Below are positions 9,701 to 20,437 of a DNA stretch of 64,000 nt, piece by piece. This DNA is from Streptomyces sp. NBC_01445. Lineage in GTDB: Bacteria > Actinomycetota > Actinomycetes > Streptomycetales > Streptomycetaceae. The notes beneath the pieces are model-generated. The model did no database searches. It was given only the letters and a program-made list of their open reading frames with translations, and had not been told where the DNA came from. The DNA is taken from the NCBI RefSeq assembly GCF_035918235.1, contig NZ_CP109485.1, positions 4,092,001-4,156,000 of the forward strand, written 5' to 3'. The stretch's first letter is position 1. Every line of letters starts with the position of its first letter. Both the position numbers and the translations under genes were made by a program.

Positions 9701-10527
9701 TGGGCTTCGAGTACGGCTACTCGCTGGCCCGTCCCGAGTCGCTCGTGATGTGGGAGGCGCAGTTCGGCGACTTCGTCAACGGCGCGCAGACGGTGGTGGA
9801 CGAGTACATCTCGGCCGCCGAGCAGAAGTGGGGCCAGACCTCCGGCGTCACGCTGCTCCTGCCGCACGGCTACGAGGGCCAGGGCCCGGACCACTCGTCC
9901 GCCCGCCCGGAGCGCTTCCTCCAGCTGTGCGCGCAGAACAACATGACGGTCGCCATGCCGACGCTCCCGTCGAACTACTTCCACCTCCTGCGGTGGCAGG
10001 TGCACAACCCGCACCACAAGCCGCTGGTGGTCTTCACCCCGAAGTCGATGCTGCGCCTCAAGGCCGCCGCGTCGAAGGCGGAGGAGTTCACGGAGGGCGG
10101 CTTCCGTCCCGTCATCGGCGACAGCTCGGTGGACCCGGCCGCGGTCCGCAAGGTCGTCTTCTGCGCGGGCAAGGTCTACTACGACCTCGAGGCCGAGCGT
10201 CAGAAGCGCGGCGTGACGGACACGGCGATCATCCGCATCGAGCGCCTGTACCCGCTGCCGGGTGCCGAGCTCCAGGCGGAGATCTCCAAGTACCCGAACG
10301 CGGAGAAGTACCTCTGGGCGCAGGAGGAGCCGGCGAACCAGGGCGCGTGGCCCTTCATCGCCCTCAACCTGATCGACCACCTGGACCTGGCGGTCGGCGC
10401 CGACGTCCCGCACGGTGAGCGCCTGCGCCGCATCTCGCGGCCGCACGGCTCGTCCCCGGCGGTCGGCTCGGCGAAGCGCCACCAGGCGGAGCAGGAGCAG
10501 CTGGTGCGCGAGGTCTTCGAGGCCTGA
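6721..10527 (+). CDS. kgd: Multifunctional 2-oxoglutarate dehydrogenase / 2-hydroxy-3-oxoadipate synthase (KGD)
   Basis: 1268 aa actinobacterial fusion of E2-like and E1 activities of the 2-oxoglutarate dehydrogenase complex (TCA cycle, ThDP-dependent decarboxylation). In order: an N-terminal helix ([16 protein letters not shown]), an Ala/Pro linker of about 100 residues, an acyltransferase-type domain with the catalytic-His motif [10 protein letters not shown], then E1 with [16 protein letters not shown], the ThDP/Mg region GDAAFAGQG and the transketolase-like C-terminal part. There is no lipoyl domain. The GTG at 6721 follows GAAGAGGGCGG and gives the usual N-terminus MSPQSPS; upstream codons belong to the 261-bp leader. 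Activity is normally controlled by the FHA protein GarA, which is not in this window. Confidence 0.97.
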   Translation: MSPQSPSNSSTSTDQEGQGKSPAAAFGPNEWLVDEIYQQYLQDPNSVDRAWWDFFADYKPGAPAQPTTGAPAQGSGPAGTAGTAAAGAAGTAAAPAAPAAPAPAAAPAPAPAAPVAKPAAAAPAKPAAAAVKAPAPAKAPPATEAAGGPEFVTLRGPSAAVAKNMNASIEVPTATSVRAVPVKLLFDNRIVINNHLKRARGGKISFTHLIGYAMVQAIKAMPSMNYSFAEKDGKPTLVKPEHINFGLAIDLVKPNGDRQLVVAGIKKAETLNFFEFWQAYEDIVRRARDGKLGMDDFTGVTVSLTNPGGLGTVHSVPRLMPGQSVIMGVGSMDYPAEFQGTSQDTLNKLGISKVMTLTSTYDHRVIQGAASGEFLRVVANFLLGEGEFYDEIFKALRIPYEPVRWFKDIDASHDDDVTKAARVFELIHSFRVRGHVMADTDPLEYRQRKHPDLDIAEHGLTLWDLEREFAVGGFAGKTMMKLRDILGVLRDSYCRTTGIEYMHIQDPKQRKWLQDRVERPHTKPEREEQLRILRRLNAAEAFETFLQTKYVGQKRFSLEGGESVIPLLDAVIDSAAESRLDEVVIGMAHRGRLNVLANIVGKSYAQIFREFEGNLDPKSMHGSGDVKYHLGAEGTFTGLDGEQIKVSLAANPSHLETVDPVIEGIVRAKQDIINKGGTDFTVLPVALHGDAAFAGQGVVAETLNMSQLRGYRTGGTVHIVINNQVGFTAAPESSRSSMYATDVARMIEAPIFHVNGDDPEAVVRVARLAFEFRQAFNKDVVIDLICYRRRGHNESDNPAFTQPLMYDLIDKKRSVRKLYTESLIGRGDITLEEAEQALQDFQGQLEKVFAEVREATAHPVAAPSADPQAEFPVAVSTAISQETVKRIAESQVNIPDRVTVHPRLLPQLQRRAAMIEDGTIDWGMGETLAIGSLLLEGTPVRLSGQDSRRGTFGQRHAVLIDRETGEDFTPLLYLSDDQARYNVYDSLLSEYAVMGFEYGYSLARPESLVMWEAQFGDFVNGAQTVVDEYISAAEQKWGQTSGVTLLLPHGYEGQGPDHSSARPERFLQLCAQNNMTVAMPTLPSNYFHLLRWQVHNPHHKPLVVFTPKSMLRLKAAASKAEEFTEGGFRPVIGDSSVDPAAVRKVVFCAGKVYYDLEAERQKRGVTDTAIIRIERLYPLPGAELQAEISKYPNAEKYLWAQEEPANQGAWPFIALNLIDHLDLAVGADVPHGERLRRISRPHGSSPAVGSAKRHQAEQEQLVREVFEA

Positions 10528-10552
10528 GCAGCCTGACCTCGTACGTACGATT

Positions 10553-10583
10553 GTGGGGCCCGGGACATCGTCCCGGGCCCCAC
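10553..10583. terminator. Perfect 14-bp stem hairpin after kgd
   Basis: GTGGGGCCCGGGAC (10553-10566), loop ATC, GTCCCGGGCCCCAC (10570-10583). It begins 25 bases after the kgd stop and ends 29 bases before the next start codon, so it can terminate kgd or attenuate readthrough into the DUF6104 gene. Confidence 0.85.
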
Positions 10584-10612
10584 GTCCGTATCACCACAGG
10601 AGCGACTGGCCC

Positions 10613-10795
10613 ATGTACTTCACCGACCGCGGCATCGAGGAACTGGAGAAGCGGCGCGGCGAGGAGGAGGTCACCTTCGAGTGGCTTGCCGAGCAGCTGC
10701 GCACGTTCGTCGATCTGAACCCGGACTTCGAGGTGCCGGTCGAGCGGCTGGCTACGTGGCTGGCGCGTCTCGACGACGAGGACGACGAGGAGTAG
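10613..10795 (+). CDS. DUF6104 family small acidic protein
   Basis: 60 aa, soluble, highly charged, with an acidic tail ending DDEDDEE. It matches my memory of the short Streptomyces DUF6104 family (N-terminus MYFTDRGIEELEKRRGEEE). The central part (FEWLAEQLRTFVDLNPDFEV) should be helical. ATG 10613 has AGGAG 10 bases upstream. The gene always seems to sit beside kgd, but no function is known. It has no obvious promoter of its own, so expression may depend on readthrough of the hairpin after kgd. Confidence 0.85.
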   Translation: MYFTDRGIEELEKRRGEEEVTFEWLAEQLRTFVDLNPDFEVPVERLATWLARLDDEDDEE

Positions 10796-10812
10796 TCGGT
10801 CCCGGGCAGGTC

Positions 10813-11661
10813 TCAGTCCCAGGCGCGCAGCCGGTCGTAGGCGAGGCCGAGCGCGCCGTGCACGACGAGGAGGGCGCCCGCGACCGCCCAGCCGATGCCT
10901 CGTCGGCGCAGGCCCCAGACGGTGAGCGGGATGCCCACGGCGAGCTGGCCCGCCGCCGCTGTGCGCGCCTTGGGGCCGCGCAGCCAGGGCCCCATGGCGC
11001 TGCGCTCGACGACGTCGAGTTCCGCGCGTACGGCGTCCCGCCAGCCCGACCACACGATGTACTCGGCGCCGGGCTGCACGCGCGCGACCGCGCGCAGCCG
11101 GTCGGCGGGTTCGCCGGGGTTCATGCCCGGCGGGAGCGTCAGCCCCGCGCGCGTGAGGACCGCCAGCAGGCCGAGCAGGCGGGCGCGGGCGTCCGCCGCG
11201 CTGTCGGGCCGGGTGAGGGCCTGAAGTGACTGCATGTCCAGGACGGGGTCGAGGCCGAGGCGCGCGGCGAACGTACGCATGGCCTCGTCCTCGCCGACGG
11301 GCGTGCCGTTCGCCAGCCATACATAGCCGACGGGGCGGCGGAACCCGGAGGCGAGGGTGCAGCCGCCGTGTTCGGCGTCCCACCACAGGGCGAGCACCGG
11401 CCAGGGGGCGCTGACGGCGAGGGCCGCGGCCCAGCCCGCGAGGACGCTGTCGACCGGTTCGCCGCCGTGCAGCCAGGGCTTGCCCTCGGGGATCAGGACG
11501 CTCCACTCGGGTCCTGCCTGGGCGAGGAGCATGCGTTCGCGCAGGAGCTGGGCGGCGGGGCCGACGGTGGCGGGGTCGGCGCGGCAGAGCAGCAGCGCTC
11601 CCGCGGCCCTGGCCTGCGGGGCGGGGGTGCCGGCGGAGTCGGCGGTGGCGTCGGACGGCAT
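10813..11661 (-). CDS. Hypothetical protein with a C-terminal membrane segment
   Basis: 282 aa, no family recognised. The N-terminal 200 residues look soluble and enzyme-like but carry no familiar motif (ALWWDAEHGGCTLASGF, GYVWLANGTPV). Residues from about 235 form a hydrophobic hairpin (AAAGQLAVGIPLTVWGL, GWAVAGALLVVHGALGLAY), so it is probably anchored by two C-terminal helices with the bulk in the cytoplasm. It has no signal peptide. Convergent with the DUF6104 gene (17 bp gap) and divergent from the DUF4097/PadR operon. Confidence 0.75.
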   Translation of the reverse strand: MPSDATADSAGTPAPQARAAGALLLCRADPATVGPAAQLLRERMLLAQAGPEWSVLIPEGKPWLHGGEPVDSVLAGWAAALAVSAPWPVLALWWDAEHGGCTLASGFRRPVGYVWLANGTPVGEDEAMRTFAARLGLDPVLDMQSLQALTRPDSAADARARLLGLLAVLTRAGLTLPPGMNPGEPADRLRAVARVQPGAEYIVWSGWRDAVRAELDVVERSAMGPWLRGPKARTAAAGQLAVGIPLTVWGLRRRGIGWAVAGALLVVHGALGLAYDRLRAWD

Positions 11662-11750
11662 GGACCCAACGCTAGGTCAGTTTGCGAGGTTCAGCCCCTG
11701 AATGCCCCTGTGCGGGATGATCGGCACGACGGAATCCAGTCGCGACTGTC

Positions 11751-11786
11751 TTGACTTTCCGTATCCGCGATATATCGTGTCTCACG
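11751..11786 (+). promoter_or_regulatory. Promoter/operator region of the DUF4097-PadR operon
   Basis: TTGACT (11751-11756) is a good -35 element. Downstream lies the perfect palindrome CGATATATCG (11768-11777), overlapping TCGTG-TCT-CACGA (11775-11787), a second inverted repeat. PadR repressors usually bind AT-rich dyads over their own promoters, so autoregulation by the downstream PadR is the simplest reading. Confidence 0.5.
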
Positions 11787-11840
11787 AGGGTGCGATACAA
11801 CGCGTTCGCTCCCGAACCGTCCCGCTGAGGAGGTCGCACC

Positions 11841-12731
11841 ATGCCCGAGTGGTCCGTGGCAGAGCCCCACAAGCTCGCCTTCGACGAGCCCGTGACGACG
11901 CTCCACGTACGCATCGTCAACGGAACAGTGAACGTCGTGGGCACCGACGAAGGTTCCGCCCGCCTCGAGGTGTCCGGGATCGAGGGCCCGCCGCTCCAGG
12001 TGACCCTGGTGGACGGCGTGCTGACCGTCGCGTACGACGACCTCCCCTGGAAGGGCTTCCTCAAGTGGCTCGACCGCAAGGGCTGGCGCCGCAGCGCGGT
12101 CGTATCCCTGGCGGTACCGGCGGGCACCGAAGTCGAGGTCGGCGTCGTCGGCGCCAGCGCGGTCGTCTCCGGGATACAGGGGCGCACGGAGGTCAGGGGC
12201 GTCACCGGTGACACGACACTGGTCGGCGTCGCGGGCGACGTGCGCACGGACACCGTCTCCGGGAATCTCGAGGCCCAGGCGGTCACGGGCGACCTGCGCT
12301 TCAACTCCGTGTCCGGTGACCTGACCGTCGTCGAGGGCGCGGGCCCCTCCGTGCGGGCCGAATCGGTGAGCGGTTCGATGATCGTGGACCTCGACCCGGC
12401 CGACCGGGCGACGGATGTGAACCTGACGAGCGTCTCGGGCGAGATCGCGATCCGCCTCCCGCACCCCGCGGACGCGGAGGTCGAGGCGAACACGGCGAGC
12501 GGAGCCGTGTCCAACGCCTTCGAGGATCTGCGGGTCGGCGGCCACTGGGGCGCCAAGAGCATCACGGGCAGGCTCGGCACGGGCCGCGGAAAGCTCAAGG
12601 CGACGACGGTCTCCGGATCGATCGCGCTCCTGCGGCGGCCTCCGGCGGAGGACTACACACAGCCCCCCGCCGAGGACTCCCCCGCCACTGACGCCGCCGC
12701 CGGCGGCCCGGCCGACAAGAAGGTGCTCTGA
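11841..12731 (+). CDS. DUF4097 family beta-strand repeat protein
   Basis: 296 aa made of repeated short beta strands of the DUF4097 (adhesin-like right-handed helix) type, with a repeating pattern such as VTGDTTLVGVAGDVRTDTVSG and LTSVSGEIAIRLP. It has no signal peptide or membrane anchor, unlike true adhesins, so it is probably cytoplasmic. The C-terminal 30 residues are Pro/Ala-rich. GAGGAGG lies 8 bases before ATG 11841. The PadR gene starts one base after its stop, a conserved pairing in actinobacteria that suggests DUF4097 is functionally tied to the regulator. Biochemical role unknown. Confidence 0.9.
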   Translation: MPEWSVAEPHKLAFDEPVTTLHVRIVNGTVNVVGTDEGSARLEVSGIEGPPLQVTLVDGVLTVAYDDLPWKGFLKWLDRKGWRRSAVVSLAVPAGTEVEVGVVGASAVVSGIQGRTEVRGVTGDTTLVGVAGDVRTDTVSGNLEAQAVTGDLRFNSVSGDLTVVEGAGPSVRAESVSGSMIVDLDPADRATDVNLTSVSGEIAIRLPHPADAEVEANTASGAVSNAFEDLRVGGHWGAKSITGRLGTGRGKLKATTVSGSIALLRRPPAEDYTQPPAEDSPATDAAAGGPADKKVL

Positions 12732-12732
12732 C

Positions 12733-13773
12733 ATGCCCCCCGTCTTCGCCCACGGCCGCCTGCGCCTGTACCTCCTGAAGCTGCTCGACGAGGCCCCGCG
12801 CCACGGGTACGAGGTGATCAGGCTCCTGGAGGAACGCTTCCAGGGCCTGTACGCGCCCTCGGCCGGCACGGTGTACCCGCGCCTGGCGAAGCTGGAGGCC
12901 GAAGGCCTGGTCACGCACACCACGGAGGGCGGCAGAAAGGTCTACTCGATCACCGACGCGGGCCGCGCCGAGCTGGCCGACCGCAGCGGTGAGCTGGCCG
13001 ACCTGGAGCTGGAGATCCGCGAGTCCGTGGCGGAGCTCGCCGCCGAGATCCGGGACGACGTGCGGGGGGCGGCGGGCGATCTGCGCCGCGAGATGCGGGC
13101 GGCCGCCTCAAAGGCGAGGAACGGGTCGGGTACGACCACGGGCAAGAGCGAGCGGCAGAACCCGTTCGGCGACTTCCAGGACTTCGGGGACAAGGAGGCG
13201 TGGCGCGCGGCCAAGGAGGAGCTGCGCCGCGCCCGGCAGGAGTGGAAGGAGCAGGCAAGGCGCGCGAAGGACGAGAGCCGCCGGGCCCGCGAGGAGGCCC
13301 AGCGGGCGCGCCGGCAGGCCAAGGAGGCGCAGGAGCAGGCGCGCGAGCAGGCGCAGGAGCAGGTCCAGCGTCTGGCGCAGCGGGTGCAGGACCAGGTCCA
13401 GGACCACTTCGCGCAGGGCGACTGGCCCACGGGGGTCCGGGAGGGCCTGACCGAACTGGCCAAGGAGTTCGGCGACTTCGGCAAGTACTTCGGCAAGGAG
13501 ACGGGCGGCGCGGCCCGTTCGGAGAGCGCCGGGCCCGAGGTGCGGGTCACTCATGGGGACATCCCCGCGGAGTATCTGCCGTCGTGGACCCACGAGGACT
13601 CGACCGGTGACCCGGCCCGCGATCTGGACCGCCTCCTCGACCGCTTCCGCGACGACATCCGCGACGCGGCCAGGGACCACGGGGTGACGGAGGATCAACT
13701 CCGCGAGGCCAGGAACCGGTTGTCGGAGGCGGCGGCGCACATCGGGGCTTCCCTGCAGGCACCCAAGGGCTGA
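12733..13773 (+). CDS. PadR-family transcriptional regulator with a long coiled-coil extension
   Basis: 346 aa. The first about 80 residues are a PadR winged helix (LLKLLDEAPRHGYEVI, AGTVYPRLAKLEAEGLV, GGRKVYSITDAG). PadR proteins are usually 100-200 aa. Here the rest is a very long Arg/Glu/Gln-rich helix (about residues 90-240, with repeats such as AREEAQRARRQAKEAQEQ) and a C-terminal acidic part. The extension looks like a coiled coil for dimerisation or for contact with DUF4097. It is co-transcribed with the DUF4097 gene, with a one-base gap. Confidence 0.92.
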   Translation: MPPVFAHGRLRLYLLKLLDEAPRHGYEVIRLLEERFQGLYAPSAGTVYPRLAKLEAEGLVTHTTEGGRKVYSITDAGRAELADRSGELADLELEIRESVAELAAEIRDDVRGAAGDLRREMRAAASKARNGSGTTTGKSERQNPFGDFQDFGDKEAWRAAKEELRRARQEWKEQARRAKDESRRAREEAQRARRQAKEAQEQAREQAQEQVQRLAQRVQDQVQDHFAQGDWPTGVREGLTELAKEFGDFGKYFGKETGGAARSESAGPEVRVTHGDIPAEYLPSWTHEDSTGDPARDLDRLLDRFRDDIRDAARDHGVTEDQLREARNRLSEAAAHIGASLQAPKG

Positions 13774-13827
13774 CCCGCGGTGAGGCCCACCGCGGGGAGG
13801 GTCAAGGGGCGCCGCCCCTCGACCCTC
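13774..13827. terminator. Two consecutive hairpins between convergent genes
   Basis: CCCGCGGTG-AGGCC-CACCGCGGG (13774-13796) begins right after the PadR stop and is followed at once by GAGGGTC-A-AGGGGC-GCC-GCCCCT-C-GACCCTC (13797-13827). Together they can serve the PadR operon and the oxidoreductase gene arriving from the other side. Confidence 0.75.
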
Positions 13828-13852
13828 ACAGGCCCGCCGAGGTCAGGCGAGG

Positions 13853-14815
13853 TCAGACCGTCAGCACGATCTTGCCGAACTGGCCGCCGGCCTCCAGCCG
13901 CTCGAAGCCCTCGCGGGCGCGGTCCAGCGGGAGGGTCTCGTCGATCACGGGACGCACACCGGTGGCCGCGCAGAACGACAGCAGGTCCTCCAGCTCGTCC
14001 TTCGAGCCCATCGTGGAGCCGACGATCTTCAGCTCCAGGAAGAAGACGCGGGTCAGCTCGGCGTGCGAGGGGCGGTCCCCGCTCGTGGCGCCCGAGATGA
14101 CGACCGTGCCACCGGGCTTGAGCGACTTGATCGAGTGCGACCAGGTGGCCGCGCCGACCGTCTCGATGACGGCGTCCACCCGCTGCGGCAGCCGCGCACC
14201 CGACTCCACGGCCTCGACGGCGCCGAGCTCCAGGGCGCGCTTGCGCTTGGCCTCGTCGCGGCTGGTCGCGAAGACCTTGAGACCGGCGGCCTTGCCGAGG
14301 ACGATCGCGGCCGTGGCGACCCCGCCGCCGGCGCCCTGCACGAGCACGGAGTCACCGGGCCGCACACCGGCGTTGGTGAACAGCATCCGGTACGCCGTCA
14401 GCCACGCGGTCGGCAGGCAGGCCGCCTCCTCGAAGCTGAGCTCCTTCGGCTTGGGCAGTACGTTCCACTCGGGCACGGTCACCTGCTCGGCGAAGGTGCC
14501 CTGGTACTTCTCGGTGAGGATGGACCGGCCCTCCCGGGGCCCGACCCCGTAACCGGCCTGGCCGATGACGGAGTGCAGGACGACCTCGTTGCCGTCCTGG
14601 TCGATCCCGGCGGCGTCGCAGCCGAGGATCATCGGGAGCTTGTCCTCACCGAGTCCGACCCCGCGCAGGGACCACAGGTCGTGGTGGTTGAGGGAGGCGG
14701 CCTTGACGTTCACGGTCGTCCAGCCGGGGCGGGCCTCGGGGGCCGGGCGATCCCCCAACTCAAGGCCGTTCAGCGGCTGGTCACGGTCGATTCGGGCGGC
14801 GTAGGCAGCGAACAT
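13853..14815 (-). CDS. Zinc-type alcohol dehydrogenase / quinone oxidoreductase (MDR family)
   Basis: 320 aa NAD(P)H-dependent oxidoreductase. GroES-like N-terminal half (AASLNHHDLWSLRGVG, ILGCDAAGIDQDGNEVV), then a Rossmann domain with VLVQGAGGGVATAAIVL for cofactor and VFATSRDEAKRKRALELGA after it. The Cys/His residues for catalytic zinc are not conserved in the usual pattern, which favours the zinc-free quinone-reductase branch. The start ATG 14815 gives the family-typical MFAAYAARID. A longer in-frame start at 14854 adds 13 residues with little support. Substrate unknown. Confidence 0.9.
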   Translation of the reverse strand: MFAAYAARIDRDQPLNGLELGDRPAPEARPGWTTVNVKAASLNHHDLWSLRGVGLGEDKLPMILGCDAAGIDQDGNEVVLHSVIGQAGYGVGPREGRSILTEKYQGTFAEQVTVPEWNVLPKPKELSFEEAACLPTAWLTAYRMLFTNAGVRPGDSVLVQGAGGGVATAAIVLGKAAGLKVFATSRDEAKRKRALELGAVEAVESGARLPQRVDAVIETVGAATWSHSIKSLKPGGTVVISGATSGDRPSHAELTRVFFLELKIVGSTMGSKDELEDLLSFCAATGVRPVIDETLPLDRAREGFERLEAGGQFGKIVLTV

Positions 14816-14873
14816 GACCTTGACCCTAGGTCCGCGCGGAGCCGCGCGGAACACCGTAGGGCTGTGACACGCG

Positions 14874-14920
14874 CCGCGCCCCGTGCCCCACGGAGTCGAT
14901 CCGTGGCGTACGGGGCGCGG
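14874..14920 (-). terminator. Terminator of the malic enzyme gene
   Basis: CCGCGCCCCGT (14874-14884) pairs with ACGGGGCGCGG (14910-14920), with a nested hairpin CCACGGA/TCCGTGG inside. It lies 19 bases after the malic enzyme stop on the minus strand. Confidence 0.75.
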
Positions 14921-14938
14921 TCGGGGCCTGCGGCGTGC

Positions 14939-16183
<1,245 letters not shown>

Positions 16184-16764
16184 TTGTATGACCCCTTAAG
16201 TCTTAATCATCAGTTGAGGGTGGGTCCGCTCCTGGTTGAGGAACGGGCGGGCACCACGTATGACCCACATGTCGGGTGTCTTGCACTCGTACGGGTCAGT
16301 ACGCGATGGGCGCGCCGCACGCGCGCCCTGAGCCCCGGATGAGGGGTGTAAAGAACCTTCTTACCTGACGGACGCCGCCCCGGACGAGTCCATTTGTGAT
16401 CGATCACAGCGCGGTGACATGACTCATAGCCGTGGATCCGGATATTAGGTGCCGGACCTCAAGCCGGCCTCAAAGCCGACGGAGCGTCGCTCACATGGTG
16501 AGACGCGACCCGCGTGGCCGCAGATCTTCCGGCCGGACAGCGGTGTCGCCGCAGATGTTCGCTCACCCGTTGGCGCGATGTACCGGCCTGTCGGGTTCCG
16601 GGAGCGGTGCGGGGGTAACCCGTTATCCGATTTTGACATAACAAGGGCCCTGAATGGCCCGGTCCGAATGGCAAGATGCCGTAATCACACGAGGTCGCGA
16701 CACTCGAAGGTGTGTGCCGGATCTCAGCATCGGCTACTCCCTCACCCTGCCGGAGGAACCAGAA
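16184..16764. other. 581-bp divergent intergenic region
   Basis: No credible coding frame. It holds the promoters of malic enzyme and of the ABC transporter, a 14-bp perfect palindrome (16395-16408), and a TTTTGACATAAC stretch at about 16631-16642 followed by GGGCC-CTGAAT-GGCCC. TTGACA is a good -35 box, but no convincing -10 follows at the usual distance, so the transcription start is not assigned. Confidence 0.6.
16395..16408. promoter_or_regulatory. 14-bp palindrome TGTGATCGATCACA, Crp-like operator candidate
   Basis: A perfect dyad with the TGTGA/TCACA arms of Crp/GlxR sites but a 4-bp instead of 6-bp centre. It lies about 212 bp upstream of malic enzyme and 357 bp upstream of the transporter. 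The cognate regulator is not identified. Confidence 0.45.
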
Positions 16765-17727
16765 ATGACCGCAAGCACCACCCGTCGTTCGACCGCAGCG
16801 AAGTCCGCGAAGTCCCGGATTGCCGTGGTCGGCGCGATCGCGGTCGCAGGCACTCTGCTGCTGTCCGGCTGCGGTGACCAGACCAAGGACAAGAGCGGGC
16901 CCGCCGACTCCACCAAGAGCGCCCCGCTCGCGGACAAGCTCCCCAAGGAGATCCGCGACAAGGGCGTCATCGCGGTCGGTTCGGACATCGCGTACGCGCC
17001 GGTCGAGTTCAAGGACAAGTCCGGCAACACGGCGGGCATCGACCCCGACCTCGCGGCCGCCATGGGCAAGCAGCTCGGCGTGAAGTTCGAGTTCCAGAAC
17101 GGCACGTTCGACACCCTGATCACCGGTCTGCGCTCCAAGCGCTACGACATCGCGATGTCGGCGATGACGGACACCAAGGACCGGCAGAACGGTGTCGACT
17201 CCGACACCGGCAAGAAGGTCGGCGAGGGCGTCGACTTCGTGGACTACTTCGACGCGGGCGTCTCGATCTACACGCCGAAGGGCAAGACCCAGGGCATCAA
17301 GACCTGGGACGACCTGTGCGGCAAGAAGATCGTCGTCCAGCGCGGCACGGTCTCGCACGACCTGGCCAAGGCGCAGGCGAAGAAGTGCCCGGCCGGCAAG
17401 AAGCTCGCCATCGAGTCCTTCGACGACGACCAGCAGGCCCAGACCCGGCTGCGCTCGGGCGGCGCGGACGCCGGCTCCTCCGACTTCCCGGTCGCCGCGT
17501 ACGCGGTGAAGACCGCGGGCGGCGGCAAGGACTTCGAGCTCGTCGGCGAGCAGGTCGAGGCCGCCCCGTACGGCATCGCGGTCGCCAAGGGCAACACCCA
17601 GCTGCGGGACGCCCTTAAGGCGGCGCTCGACGCCGTCATCAAGAACGGCGAGTACGAGAAGATCATCGCGAAGTGGGGCGTCGAGGCGGGCTCCGTCAAG
17701 GAAGCCACCGTCAACGGCGGCAAGTGA
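16765..17727 (+). CDS. Glutamate/glutamine-type ABC transporter substrate-binding lipoprotein
   Basis: 320 aa family-3 solute-binding lipoprotein. A signal peptide with lipobox LLSGC (Cys about residue 34) is followed by two lobes typical of polar amino acid binders (IAVGSDIAYAPVEFKD, GTFDTLITGLRSKRYDIAMS, LCGKKIVVQRGTVSHD). ATG 16765 has GGAGGAACC before it. It heads a three-gene operon (binding protein, permease, ATPase). The ligand is probably glutamate or glutamine by family; the sequence does not decide. In S. coelicolor the orthologous gene has been linked to development, as I recall. Confidence 0.93.
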   Translation: MTASTTRRSTAAKSAKSRIAVVGAIAVAGTLLLSGCGDQTKDKSGPADSTKSAPLADKLPKEIRDKGVIAVGSDIAYAPVEFKDKSGNTAGIDPDLAAAMGKQLGVKFEFQNGTFDTLITGLRSKRYDIAMSAMTDTKDRQNGVDSDTGKKVGEGVDFVDYFDAGVSIYTPKGKTQGIKTWDDLCGKKIVVQRGTVSHDLAKAQAKKCPAGKKLAIESFDDDQQAQTRLRSGGADAGSSDFPVAAYAVKTAGGGKDFELVGEQVEAAPYGIAVAKGNTQLRDALKAALDAVIKNGEYEKIIAKWGVEAGSVKEATVNGGK

Positions 17728-17769
17728 CCGCGTCCCTCTCGTCACCCAGCCGTTCGAAAGGCAACACCC

Positions 17770-18710
17770 GTGTCTGTTGACATAGACAAGACGGACGGGC
17801 CCGAGGACGTCCCGACGCCCAAGGCGGGACCCGAGGCCATCAAGGCCATCCCGGTCCGTCACTACGGCCGCTATGTGGCCGCGGTCATCGCGATCGCCGT
17901 CCTCGTCGCGATCGTCTACGCGTTCGCCCAGGGCAAGATCAACTGGGGCGCGATCCCCGACTACTTCTTCGACAACCGCATCCTCAAGGGTGTCGGCCAG
18001 ACCCTGCTGCTGACCGCGATCTCCATGATCATCGGCGTGGCGGGCGGCGTCCTGCTCGCCGTGATGCGCCTGTCGCGCAACCCGGTGACGTCGTCGATCG
18101 CCTGGTTCTACATCTGGTTCTTCCGCGGTACGCCGGTCCTGGTCCAGCTGTTCGTCTGGTTCAACCTGGGCCTGGTCTTCGAGTACATCAACCTCGGCCC
18201 GATCTACAAGGACTACTGGTCCTCGTTCATGACGCCGTTCCTGACGGCGCTGCTCGGACTCGGCCTGAACGAGGCCGCGTACATGGCCGAGATCTGCCGC
18301 GCCGGTCTGCTCTCGGTCGACGAGGGCCAGACGGAGGCCTCGCACGCCCTCGGCATGAGCCACTCGAAGACCCTGCGCCGGATCGTGATCCCGCAGGCGA
18401 TGCGGGTGATCGTGCCGCCCACGGGCAACGAGGTCATCAACATGCTGAAGACGACCTCACTGGTGTCGGCGGTGCAGTTCTACGAACTCTTCCGCTACGC
18501 CCAGGACATCGGCCAGAACTCCGGCGCACCCGTGGAGATGTTCTTCCTGGCGGCGGCCTGGTACCTGGTGATGACGTCGGTCCTGAGCGTCGGCCAGTAC
18601 TACCTGGAGCGTTACTACGCGCGCGGCTCCAGCCGCTCGCTTCCTCCGACGCCGTTCCAGAAGATCCGGGCCAACCTGCTGTCGCTCGGCCGGCCGAAGG
18701 GAGCCGCGTG

Positions 18711-18711
<1 letters not shown>
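17770..18711 (+). CDS. Amino acid ABC transporter permease
   Basis: 313 aa HisMQ-type permease. An N-terminal cytoplasmic tail of about 35 residues precedes five or more membrane helices ([55 protein letters not shown]). The EAA loop that contacts the ATPase is [20 protein letters not shown]. It is longer than the usual 220-aa permeases because of extended ends. GTG 17770 follows AAAGG. There is only one permease gene, so a homodimer is likely. Confidence 0.95.
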
Positions 18712-19478
<767 letters not shown>

Positions 19479-19492
19479 CTCCGCGTACGCAG

Positions 19493-19537
19493 CAGGAGGG
19501 GGCGGTACGGACACCATGTCCGCACCGCCCCCTCCTG
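19493..19537. terminator. Long bidirectional terminator hairpin
   Basis: CAGGAGGGGGCGGT (19493-19506) pairs with ACCGCCCCCTCCTG (19524-19537), with an inner CGGAC/GTCCG arm. It serves the ABC operon on one side and the methyltransferase on the other. Confidence 0.85.
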
Positions 19538-19568
19538 TATGCGCATATGCGCGTATGCGCGTATGCGC
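19537..19568. repeat. Four tandem copies of an 8-bp unit (GTATGCGC)
   Basis: GTATGCGC-ATATGCGC-GTATGCGC-GTATGCGC, one mismatch in the second copy. It abuts the terminator hairpin and lies 4 bp from the stop of the methyltransferase gene. It looks like a small slipped-strand repeat. Confidence 0.8.
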
Positions 19569-19572
19569 AGGG

Positions 19573-20346
19573 CTACTTGACCGCGAGCACCAGCGCGTCG
19601 GAGGGCGAGCGCCAGACGGGGCGGGCCTCGCCGAACCCGGCGGCGCGCAGGGTGCGGGCGTGCCAGTCGGCCGACGGGGTCTCGCCGTCGGCGTGCTCCC
19701 CGTAGATCTCGAAGCGCTCGGCGGTGGGTCCGGCGAGTACCGGGTCCTTGGCGGCGAGGGCCCACCACTCGGCCCAGTCGAGGGCGCCGGAGGCCTTGGC
19801 GCGGTCCATCTGCGCGTGGCGGTGGGCGCGTTCGGCGGCGTTGATCCGGGGCGTGGTGTCGTCGATCATGTGGTCGGCGTTCATGAAGACGCCGCCGTCG
19901 CGGACGAGGCCGGCGATCTGTCCGTAGAGGGTGGCGAGCGGTTCGTTGTGCAGCCAGTGCAGGGCGGTGGCGGTCAGGACGGCGTCGTACGAGGTGTGCG
20001 GCAGCCGCGTGGCCCAGTGCGGGTCCTTGAGGTCGGCGGTCACGAAGGTGACGCGGTCGTCGTCCGCGAAGGTGCCCTCGGCGATGGCGAGCAGCGCGGG
20101 GTCGAGGTCGACGCCGACACTGGTGGCTCCGGGGAACCTCTTCAGGAGCCGGTCCGTAATACTTCCCGTACCGCACGCGAGGTCGAGCACGCGCGGCGTG
20201 GGCCCGGCGAAGGCCTCCACCATGTCGAGCATGACCCTCAGCCGCTCCTCGCGGTCGGGCATGTACCACTCCTGCTGCCGGTCCCAGCTGTCCTGCCAGG
20301 CGCGCCAGTCGGCGGTGACTCCGGCGGTTTCCGTAGATCCCGTCAT
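19573..20346 (-). CDS. Class I SAM-dependent methyltransferase
   Basis: 257 aa, similar in layout to trans-aconitate/ubiquinone-type methyltransferases. SAM motif I VLDLACGTGSITDRLL (about residues 51-66), the acidic residue in SVGVDLDPALLAIAE, motif II FVTADLKDPHW and YDAVLTATALHWL. The substrate cannot be read from the sequence. The start ATG 20346 has GGAGGG 7 bases upstream; further in-frame codons to 20403 are less likely. Divergent from the CGNR gene with a 91-bp gap that should contain both promoters. Confidence 0.9.
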   Translation of the reverse strand: MTGSTETAGVTADWRAWQDSWDRQQEWYMPDREERLRVMLDMVEAFAGPTPRVLDLACGTGSITDRLLKRFPGATSVGVDLDPALLAIAEGTFADDDRVTFVTADLKDPHWATRLPHTSYDAVLTATALHWLHNEPLATLYGQIAGLVRDGGVFMNADHMIDDTTPRINAAERAHRHAQMDRAKASGALDWAEWWALAAKDPVLAGPTAERFEIYGEHADGETPSADWHARTLRAAGFGEARPVWRSPSDALVLAVK

Positions 20347-20437
20347 CGAGAACCCTCCCGTACGTAATACCCTCGAAGCAAGAGCAACCATTACTCCTGT
20401 CATCGACGAAGATAGACCGCCCCGGTAAGGACTACAA

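Noticed and set aside
6685..10482. Minus-strand open frame of 1265 codons opposite kgd
   Set aside because: A shadow frame of the conserved kgd gene; composition is typical of antisense GC-rich frames.
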